Origin: a virus
Direction: 5' to 3' (one strand)
DNA: 26,411 nt
IMG/VR virus record: IMGVR_UViG_3300049215_000780
Location: 1-26,411 of that record
The notes below the pieces were generated by a model. That model made no database searches. It worked only from the letters and a program-made list of their open reading frames with translations, and had not been told where the DNA came from. Made by a program: the position numbers and the translations under genes. Shown here piece by piece: positions 20,599-26,411 of the stretch; position 1 is the first letter of the stretch, and each line of letters starts with the position of its first letter.

Positions 20599-21870
20599 AT
20601 GTCTCCAGCAGCCGAAATGATCGCCGATCCGAGTCCGAGCCTGGACTCGTCCATGGATTCTTTCTTTTCCCCCGAGCCGCCGGCGCCGGACGCCGGAACG
20701 GGCGGCGGGGCCCCGCCGGCGCCCGAGCCGGCCGAAGAGACGGTCGAGGACCCCACGACGGCCGCCGCCGGCGAACCCGACGACCAGGCTCCTCCGCAGC
20801 CCGCCACGCCGGCAGGGCCGCCGGCTCCGGCGCCGGCCGCCGGCGCGAATCTGCCCGAAGGCGCGCAGATGTCGCAGGACGGCAAGCGCATCAACATCGA
20901 GGTGCCGCGCTGGAACAGTATCTACGCGGGTCACAAGTTCGCGCAGGAGGTGCAGCAGTTCGCGCCGACGGTGCAGGAGGCGCAGCAACAGTATCTGCGC
21001 GCCAACGATCTCCGGCACATGCACGCGGACTTCACGTCGGGCGACCCGCAGAACATCGACGAGTTCCTGAACTACTGGGAGTCGCAATCGCCCGAGGGAT
21101 TCGCCGCCATGGCGGCCCGCGCCGTGGAGCGCGCCCCCGCGGCCATCCGGGAGCAGATGGCGTCCGGGTTCCTCACCAGCAAGGCCGACGATCTCTACTC
21201 GAGGGCCGCCGAGACCGGCGACCCCAACGACCTTTACCGGGCGCGCATGTTCGAGTGGAGCCACACCGGGCAGTACCGCACCGAGGCGCCCGCCAAGCCC
21301 GATCCGGTGGCCAGCCGCCTGCGTGACGTGGAGCGGCGGGAGCAGGCCTTGCAGCAGACCCAGCAGCAACAGGCCGAGCGCCAGTGGGCCAACTGGAACA
21401 AGGGCACCCACGACGCGATCGGCGGGGGCCTCAACGGCCGCATCGACCAGATGCTGGGCGATGTGAAAGCCAAATTCGCCGACACGCCCGAACTTTTTAA
21501 CGCGCTCCGCAACCAGATCCGCCTCCAGGTGATTCAGGGGGTGGAACAGGACCAGGAGTGGCTCCGTAATTTCAATCTCGATTTCCGCGGCGCCCGGCGC
21601 ACCATGTCTCCGGGCGACCGCCAAGCGCTGGTAAACAGCTACCTCGCCAAGGCCGATCAGATCCTCACCGCGAAAGCCGCGCCGCTCATCCGCCAGGCCA
21701 CCGCCAAGCTGGTGCAACAGAACCAGACGGAACACGCCCGGCAGCAGCGCGGAGCCGACCGAAGGGGCTCCGCCGCACCCGGCGCGCCGGTGAAGCGTTC
21801 CATCGCCAGTACGAAGCAGCGTACCGAAATGTCGCTGGACGAAAAGATCGACGCCGACATGGGCATCTAA
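20599..21870 (+). CDS. Probable scaffolding protein
   Basis: 423 residues from ATG 20599, with AAAAGGAAC upstream. The first about 85 residues are Pro/Ala/Glu-rich and probably disordered. The rest is highly charged and helical with long Gln-rich coils (REQALQQTQQQQAERQWAN, about 248-266) and an end rich in basic residues. This composition, and the place between portal and major capsid protein, are the standard marks of a scaffold that guides capsid assembly and is later expelled. No protease domain is visible. Assigned by position and composition, not by sequence motif. Confidence 0.65.
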   Translation: MSPAAEMIADPSPSLDSSMDSFFSPEPPAPDAGTGGGAPPAPEPAEETVEDPTTAAAGEPDDQAPPQPATPAGPPAPAPAAGANLPEGAQMSQDGKRINIEVPRWNSIYAGHKFAQEVQQFAPTVQEAQQQYLRANDLRHMHADFTSGDPQNIDEFLNYWESQSPEGFAAMAARAVERAPAAIREQMASGFLTSKADDLYSRAAETGDPNDLYRARMFEWSHTGQYRTEAPAKPDPVASRLRDVERREQALQQTQQQQAERQWANWNKGTHDAIGGGLNGRIDQMLGDVKAKFADTPELFNALRNQIRLQVIQGVEQDQEWLRNFNLDFRGARRTMSPGDRQALVNSYLAKADQILTAKAAPLIRQATAKLVQQNQTEHARQQRGADRRGSAAPGAPVKRSIASTKQRTEMSLDEKIDADMGI

Positions 21871-21885
21871 CCGAAAGGATTTCCA

Positions 21886-23217
21886 ATGTCCGCAACCAAC
21901 GCCGATGTGGTCGGCGGCCAGTTTGAAAAGGTCCGCCCCAAGCTCCAGGAGTGGTACGAAACGACCACGCTGGTCTCGGGGCTGATCCGCAAAGCCTCCG
22001 AATCGCACAAGATCTCCGCCTGGACCCAGACGCTCTCCGGCGGCACTACTCTCTCGGCCTTCCGCGTTCCGCTGATGCGCTACGTGGGCGGCGACTACGG
22101 CACCTTCAGCTACGACGAAGGCGACCTGGGCGGCGGCAGCTCGATGCGCGTGGACTTCATGACCATCGGGTACTTCCCCGCCGAATACGCCGTCGAAATC
22201 TCCTCCCTCGCGAAGGAAGCCACCGCCAGCTCGGAGCAGGCCGTGGTGGACGTCTTCAAGTACCACCTGAAGAAGTCGATGAAGGAGATGCAGCAATACG
22301 AGGACACGGGCTACCACCAGGACGGCACGGGCGTCCTGGCCACGGGCAACGGCACCGGCACACCCGGCACCTCCTCGCCCTGCACCTACAACCTGGACAC
22401 CTCGTTCGGGCCGCAGCGGCTGCGCTACAACCAGCCGGTCGATATCTTCTCGAACGACCTGACCACCCAGCGCAACTCGGGCGGCCCGGTGCGGGTCAGC
22501 TCCTACGACCTGGTGGGCAAGACCGCGACGTTCACCTTCCCCGGCAGCGTGACGCTCTCCGGCACCACCAACACCGACAAGATCTGCTTCCGCGGCATGT
22601 CTCCCACGGTGTCGGTGGGCTCCTGGAAGCTGGGGCTCTACACCTTCAACAACTCGGCGACCTCGGGCACCACGCTCGGCCTGAACCGCGCCACGGTGCC
22701 CGAAGTGGTCACCCCGAACGTGGCCGCCGGCTCGACGGCGCTGGTGCCGGCGCACGGCCTGCTGCTCAACGACCAGATCATCCAGCGGCGCGACGAAGAA
22801 GCGCTGGCGGGCATGGTCGGGATCGCGCACCAGGCGCAGCGGGCGGCGGTGTACTTCACCGGGATCGCGATCTCGGAGTGGCACCGCGGCGGGTCGGACA
22901 AGATGATCGACATCGTTCCGGCCGACATCAAGCAGTCCACGACGTTCACCTGGACGGGCGTGAAGCACTACGTCAGCAAGAAGCAGGACCGGAGCCGCAT
23001 CGACTGGATCATCCCCAAGAACTGGGGGCGCGCGATGCTGCACGACCTGAAGTTCCACGAGGTGGAAGGGCGCCGCATCTTCGAGCTGCGCTCGGCCTCG
23101 ACCGGGTTCCCCAAGGCGGGCATGACGTTCTACCTCATCCAGAGCGAGAACGTGTATTGTGTGGACCCCGGCGCCGGCGGCATCATCACCGGCCTCTCTC
23201 TGCCTTCGGGCTATTAG
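21886..23217 (+). CDS. Major capsid protein
   Basis: 443 residues from ATG 21886, with AAAGGA upstream, 15 bases after the scaffold stop. An N-terminal helical part (EKVRPKLQEWYETTTLVSG) leads into GGDYGTFSYDEGDLGGGSS and RVDFMTIGYFPAEYAVEIS, which fit the extended loop and first strands of HK97-fold capsids. The long helix SEQAVVDVFKYHLKKSMKEM corresponds to the spine helix. The later part has strands and a C-terminal NVYCVDPGAG segment. There is no cleaved delta domain; the separate scaffold gene upstream is consistent. Codons are almost all G/C-ending, as expected for an abundant protein. The call rests on position, size and fold pattern. Confidence 0.75.
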   Translation: MSATNADVVGGQFEKVRPKLQEWYETTTLVSGLIRKASESHKISAWTQTLSGGTTLSAFRVPLMRYVGGDYGTFSYDEGDLGGGSSMRVDFMTIGYFPAEYAVEISSLAKEATASSEQAVVDVFKYHLKKSMKEMQQYEDTGYHQDGTGVLATGNGTGTPGTSSPCTYNLDTSFGPQRLRYNQPVDIFSNDLTTQRNSGGPVRVSSYDLVGKTATFTFPGSVTLSGTTNTDKICFRGMSPTVSVGSWKLGLYTFNNSATSGTTLGLNRATVPEVVTPNVAAGSTALVPAHGLLLNDQIIQRRDEEALAGMVGIAHQAQRAAVYFTGIAISEWHRGGSDKMIDIVPADIKQSTTFTWTGVKHYVSKKQDRSRIDWIIPKNWGRAMLHDLKFHEVEGRRIFELRSASTGFPKAGMTFYLIQSENVYCVDPGAGGIITGLSLPSGY

Positions 23218-23276
23218 CCCGAGACGCCGCACGGCGAGCGCGGGCTTCAGCCTCCCCGCTGGCAAGCCGGCGGCGT

Positions 23277-23308
23277 GGACCTGCGGGGCCGAAAGGCTCC
23301 GCGGGTCC
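23277..23308 (+). terminator. Strong hairpin after the capsid gene
   Basis: A 14-bp stem (GGACCTGCGGGGCC with GGCTCCGCGGGTCC, two G-T pairs) closes a GAAA tetraloop, a very stable form. It lies 59 bases after the capsid stop and is followed by GCCTGATTTTAT. It probably ends or stabilises the capsid transcript; the T-run is short. Confidence 0.65.
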
Positions 23309-23340
23309 GCCTGATTTTATATGCGCCTCTGGGCGCCGCT

Positions 23341-23646
23341 ATGTATAACAAAGTCGCTAGCCACCAACCGATTCAAAGCAGCCCCACCCTTTCCGGCACC
23401 GGCCCCCGGCCGCCTGCCCAACGTCCATCCGAGTTCGCCCAGGCACTTGTTGGCCAGGGCCTCGAACTCAACGACCGGCTGGCTCACCTGAGCGGCCGGC
23501 TTTTCGGAGACGGCGAGCACGGCAAATCGGAGCCGCTACCCGGCAATCCCGAGGGCGAACTGCCGCTCGAACAACTGGTCCACCGCGCGCACTTTCTGCT
23601 CAACGAGGCAATTTCCCGGCTGGACGCCATCCAGTCCCGGCTGTAA
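23341..23646 (+). CDS. Hypothetical protein
   Basis: 101 residues from ATG 23341; an in-frame GTG at 23275 would overlap the hairpin and is less likely. No strong ribosome site precedes either. The first 40 residues are Ser/Pro-rich (SSPTLSGTGPRPPAQRPSEF) and the second half is helical (EQLVHRAHFLLNEAISRLDA). Not recognised. Confidence 0.5.
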   Translation: MYNKVASHQPIQSSPTLSGTGPRPPAQRPSEFAQALVGQGLELNDRLAHLSGRLFGDGEHGKSEPLPGNPEGELPLEQLVHRAHFLLNEAISRLDAIQSRL

Positions 23647-23675
23647 CGAAATGCCAGCGCGGGCTGAAACGCGCC

Positions 23676-23704
23676 GGGCGGTGAAACGCCGCCCAGCTCT
23701 TTTG
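23676..23704 (+). terminator. Hairpin with short T-run
   Basis: GGGCGG (23676-23681) pairs with CCGCCC (23689-23694) across a 7-base loop, followed by AGCTCTTTT. It sits in the 66-bp gap before the next gene and may be a weak terminator. Its T-run also touches that gene's GGAGG site, so it could affect translation. Confidence 0.45.
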
Positions 23705-23712
23705 GAGGTCTT

Positions 23713-24516
23713 GTGAACGTCATCGTGAAATACTCGGGCTACAGCGCCGAGTTCGAAGAAGTCCTGTATCGCGCCACCGGGGTGCGGCCGGACCAGGCCG
23801 GCGACCAGCCCGTCCCCAATCCCGCCGCCTCCACCACGGCGGGAGACGCCTTCGCGGTGAGCGTGCCGTCGCACCTCCATATCCGCCTCCTCACCTATTT
23901 CGTGGGCGAGTCGGAAGACCGGGCGCGGGAGCTGGCCACCGCCGTCTGGAGAGCCGCTCAGGCCTGGCGGCCGGCGGGCCTGGACCTGGAGCTTCTGTTC
24001 GTCCCTCCTCTCACGCCCCAAGCCGCGGCGGACGAAGCGGAGGCGCAGTTGAAGGGAACGCTGCCCCTGGAAGAGGAGGCGGAAAGGAACCGGGAAGCCG
24101 CCGCCTGGCGCGAGACGGCCGAACAGTGCCAGCGGAACACGGATTACTACCGCGGCCTGGTGGTTCGCATCGGCAAGTTGTTCGGCCTGGCGGCGCGCAC
24201 GTCGGACGACGGCAGCGTCCAGGAAGACATCCTGGTGGCGAAAGTGCCGGAGCTGGTGGAGGCGCTGTTTCGCGAATGCGCCCAGCCGGTCGAGGTGCAG
24301 GAGGTCCGCGGCGCCGTGGCGCGGGGCTGGTGTCATCCGGCCAACGCCAGCAAGGAAATGGACGGCGATCTGGCGGAGGCCATTACGGCGGAAGTTCTCT
24401 CGCTCCTCAGCGGCACGGAGATCCGTCCTCAGGACCTGGTCCCGCCCAGCTCCGACGAAATCCGGGAACTGGAACGGATGATGGGCGACCCGCCGACGCC
24501 CGGGCACGAGGCTTAG
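23713..24516 (+). CDS. Phage-type hypothetical protein
   Basis: 267 residues from GTG 23713 with GGAGG upstream. The middle (about 136-182: ETAEQCQRNTDYYRGLVVRI, FGLAARTSDDGSVQEDIL, KVPELVEAL) and the following RGWCHPANASKEMDGDLAEA are two patterns I recall from separate small phage proteins, here in one chain. The N-terminal 110 residues include a strand/helix unit (HIRLLTYFVGESEDRARELA). A linked set of small phage modules is the best description; the function is unknown. Confidence 0.6.
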   Translation: MNVIVKYSGYSAEFEEVLYRATGVRPDQAGDQPVPNPAASTTAGDAFAVSVPSHLHIRLLTYFVGESEDRARELATAVWRAAQAWRPAGLDLELLFVPPLTPQAAADEAEAQLKGTLPLEEEAERNREAAAWRETAEQCQRNTDYYRGLVVRIGKLFGLAARTSDDGSVQEDILVAKVPELVEALFRECAQPVEVQEVRGAVARGWCHPANASKEMDGDLAEAITAEVLSLLSGTEIRPQDLVPPSSDEIRELERMMGDPPTPGHEA

Positions 24517-24519
24517 CCG

Positions 24520-25179
24520 ATGTGGTGGAAAACCAAAGTTGCGAAGCTCAACGAGCTGCTGGGCGCCGAGCTGGGGCGCAACCCGTTCGGCGAGCCACTG
24601 TATGAGTGGGGCTGGTCCGAGGACCTGACCCACTACATGCAGGCCCTCGATCCCCACACCGGGCGGCCCATTTTCGACTACGAATGCCAGTGCGGTGTGA
24701 ACAAGACCGTGCACGCTGCGTCCTGCAAGATCTCGATTGCCAAGCCGCGCTACATCGAGCGGAAGCTTTGCCCCCAGTTGAAAGAACAGTGGGTGGCGCT
24801 GCTGTGGACCTCCTGCGGCACGCTCGATGACTGGCTGAAGGAATTCGGCACGCGGTTGCGCTGGAGCGCCACCGGCTGGCGCGTCCCGACTAACGCGTGC
24901 CTGGGGCACGGAGAAGTGCCGGACCGGGCGGTGACGTGGGAGCTGATCCACAAGATCCGGGCGGACCGCAAGAAGTCCTATGTGGACTGGCTTCAGGAGA
25001 CCGAGGACGCCCTGGCCCTGAAGGAGCGGCGAGACGAATCGCGCCTGGACGCCATGATCTCGGACGCCTGCACGGCGTTCGGCAACGCCAAACCGGGGGC
25101 GCGAATGGGCGGAGTCAGCCTGCCGGCAAAAGAAACCTCCGCTACCGGCGTCGAGGCCGGCAAGCTCATCCTGCCGTAG
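24520..25179 (+). CDS. Hypothetical protein
   Basis: 219 residues from ATG 24520, 3 bases after the previous stop, MWWKTKVAKLNELLGAELG. YECQCGVNKTVHAASCK (about 48-64) holds C-x-C and further Cys/His that may bind metal. The rest is helical and charged (QETEDALALKERRDESRLDA). Unrecognised; the position after the capsid genes would allow a tail or connector role. Confidence 0.6.
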   Translation: MWWKTKVAKLNELLGAELGRNPFGEPLYEWGWSEDLTHYMQALDPHTGRPIFDYECQCGVNKTVHAASCKISIAKPRYIERKLCPQLKEQWVALLWTSCGTLDDWLKEFGTRLRWSATGWRVPTNACLGHGEVPDRAVTWELIHKIRADRKKSYVDWLQETEDALALKERRDESRLDAMISDACTAFGNAKPGARMGGVSLPAKETSATGVEAGKLILP

Positions 25180-25192
25180 AAAAAGGAAACTC

Positions 25193-25837
25193 ATGAAGGA
25201 CACTTTGCTTTCCCGCCGCATCACTCGCGGCCACGTCGTGATCGCGTCGGTCTATCCGGACACGCCGCCGGTAGTGGAGCGGCCGTTCGACGGCTGGACT
25301 CGCTACCAAATCGGCGCCTGCAAGAAAGGCGAAAAGCCCGTGCTGATCCGGGTGCAGGACGCGGTGCAGTTCACCAAGGATCCGCTCAACCGGGAAGTGG
25401 TCAACGAAAGCCTCATCTTCTGCGAGCAAGTGGCGGACGATCTGCTGCGGCACTGGGCCGCCACGCCGATCGGCGCGCCGCCCGGCTCCGGGCCAGGGAT
25501 TGGGCTCATCGCCGAAGAGACGCCGACCGAAGAGGAAATCGCGATTCTCACTGCGCGGCAGAACCTGCTGTTCGAATACCTGTACCACGAGGGAATGCGG
25601 ATGGCGCAGAACCAGGACTGGCGCGGCATCAACCGGCATCACCGGATGGCGGCCGAGTACCTGGGTCTCGAAGAAGTGTGGGCGCGAGACCCGCGCAAGG
25701 AGGGAAACGTTCCTTGCCCGGCCTGTACCACGCCGATCTCGGTACACGCGTTCATCTGCCCGAGCTGCGGGACGGTGCTGAAGAAGCTGCCGCCGGAGCT
25801 CGCGGCCCTGCAGCCCGAGGCGCGGCGCCGGCCGTAG
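25193..25837 (+). CDS. Hypothetical protein with C-terminal zinc ribbon
   Basis: 214 residues from ATG 25193, with AAAAGGAAAC upstream. The N-terminal 150 residues are mixed, with HVVIASVYPDTPP and KGEKPVLIRVQDAVQF as strands and helical ARQNLLFEYLYHEGMRMAQ. A zinc ribbon closes the protein: C175/C178 (CPAC) and C189/C192 (CPSC). Function unknown. The last 86 bases overlap, on the opposite strand, the end of the adenine methylase gene. Confidence 0.6.
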   Translation: MKDTLLSRRITRGHVVIASVYPDTPPVVERPFDGWTRYQIGACKKGEKPVLIRVQDAVQFTKDPLNREVVNESLIFCEQVADDLLRHWAATPIGAPPGSGPGIGLIAEETPTEEEIAILTARQNLLFEYLYHEGMRMAQNQDWRGINRHHRMAAEYLGLEEVWARDPRKEGNVPCPACTTPISVHAFICPSCGTVLKKLPPELAALQPEARRRP

Positions 25838-26411
25838 CGGCCGGCCTGGTGGGGACGCCCGATCCGGCGACCTCCGCGATCGCGGCCAGAAGCGCCTGCC
25901 GCTCGATGGGCTCCATCAGGCGAAGGCGCGCGGTCCACCGCCGCTGTCTGCGGCGGATCCGCTCGCGCTCGCGCTTGTTGTCGCCGAGGAAGCGATAGTC
26001 GTGGAGCTCGACCGGCCGGGGGAAATTGCACCAGACCCATTCGGCCGCCGGCTTGCCGCGGGTGGCGGCCTGGAAGGAATAGACGCTCCACTTGCGGAGC
26101 GCCTTGGCGTACATGGCGGAGGAGTACCCCGAGATCATCACATGGCACGGCAAGCGTTGAATCACCGCCAGCAGCTCCTGGTGGTCGCGATCGCTCAGCT
26201 CGTAGCGATAGCGGCTGCCGGAGGCGCGCGTCGAGAGCAGGTAGGGCGGGTCGCAGTAAACCAGCTCGCGGCCGGTGAACGGATAGGCGCGGAGAAACTC
26301 GATGCCGTCGCCGACGAGGAATTGAAATTCGGAGCCGCCGGAAGCGGCGCCGGTGGCCAGCGGCGCCAGCTCGGGCGGCGGGGGGCCGCGCCCCCCCCCC
26401 GCCCCCCCCCC
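25752..26411 (-). CDS. DNA adenine methylase, C-terminal part (cut at window edge)
   Basis: The minus-strand frame from the window edge to the TGA at 25752-25754 encodes about 219 residues of an N6-adenine methylase of the type carried by phages. VYCDPPYLLSTRASG contains the DPPY catalytic motif (26241-26252). Preceding it is FQFLVGDGIEFLRAYPFTGR, and following it are DRDHQELLAVIQ, VMISGYSSAMY and EWVWCNFPRP. The last part is basic, then Ala/Pro-rich where it overlaps the zinc-ribbon gene. It should methylate adenine in DNA using S-adenosylmethionine, perhaps to protect phage DNA. The S-adenosylmethionine-binding N-terminus is outside the window. The first coded residues come from poly-C/poly-G sequence and are unreliable. 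Confidence 0.82.
   Translation of the reverse strand, partial: GGGAGGGRGPPPPELAPLATGAASGGSEFQFLVGDGIEFLRAYPFTGRELVYCDPPYLLSTRASGSRYRYELSDRDHQELLAVIQRLPCHVMISGYSSAMYAKALRKWSVYSFQAATRGKPAAEWVWCNFPRPVELHDYRFLGDNKRERERIRRRQRRWTARLRLMEPIERQALLAAIAEVAGSGVPTRPAATAGAAPRAAGPRAPAAASSAPSRSSGR
26391..26411. repeat. Homopolymer tract at window end
   Basis: Ten Cs, one G and ten Cs end the window, preceded by CGGCGGGGGGCCGCG. On the minus strand this is poly-G inside the methylase frame. Such runs are typical of a poorly sequenced or artefactual contig end, so base counts here should not be trusted. Confidence 0.7.

Noticed and set aside
20569-23265. 898-codon open frame on the minus strand over scaffold and capsid genes
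   Set aside because: Composition is His/Arg/Val/Gly-rich with no motif. It is the expected antisense shadow of strongly G/C-ending codons in two well-supported + strand genes.
23536-25224. 562-codon minus-strand open frame opposite the genes at 23713 and 24520
   Set aside because: Both + strand genes have good starts and protein-like sequence. The antisense product has shadow composition.
1-26411. CRISPR array, tRNA or rRNA gene
   Set aside because: No regularly spaced repeats and no tRNA-like cloverleaf or TTCGAATC-like arm were seen in the gaps; scanned by eye only.

Overview
This window looks like part of a GC-rich tailed double-stranded DNA phage genome (Caudoviricetes) or an integrated prophage. 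The evidence is a complete head-assembly order on the + strand: small terminase candidate, large terminase, portal, scaffold-like protein, major capsid. Tightly packed small genes with ATGA/GTGA stop-start overlaps surround it. No ordinary chromosomal housekeeping gene, rRNA, tRNA or CRISPR array was seen. The strong G/C preference at third codon positions suggests a high-GC host, perhaps a soil bacterium such as an acidobacterium; the host guess is weak inference.

Left region (1-5400). Two small helix-turn-helix proteins lead a run of overlapping small genes that ends in a 581-residue HerA/FtsK-like ATPase with a duplicated winged-helix-like tail (2477-4222). Two short phage-type hypotheticals follow. 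A two-gene minus-strand island (4834-5375), including a zinc ribbon, lies back to back with the next + gene across about 110 bp.

Middle region (5489-9606). A small serine recombinase carries a Cys/His-rich insertion in its catalytic domain. Next come a palindrome, duplicated small genes, an HNH endonuclease and a small membrane protein. A decayed locus at 8087-8799 holds both ends of a cytosine-5 DNA methyltransferase around a DinD-like fragment, and its first part is open in two frames from overlapping ATG and GTG starts. A minus-strand LuxR-type helix-turn-helix gene and a + strand gene diverge from overlapping promoter-like elements at 9135-9184.

Right region (9689-26411). Small zinc-knuckle genes precede the small terminase candidate. 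The large terminase is split: ATPase half at 11401-12168, three small genes, then the nuclease half at 12851-14614, which seems to carry a second, degenerate nuclease-like domain. A structural protein and a tailspike-like beta-helix protein lie unusually between terminase and portal. Portal, scaffold and capsid follow, then strong hairpins, three phage-type hypotheticals and, on the minus strand, the C-terminal part of a DNA adenine methylase cut by the window edge. The last 21 bases are almost pure C and may be artefactual. Tail tube, tape measure and an obvious endolysin are absent and presumably lie outside.

The early genes probably serve regulation, DNA processing and recombination, the methylase genes DNA modification, and the right half packaging and head assembly. 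Apart from the families named, most small genes are unrecognised. No gene-free stretch exceeds about 125 bases.
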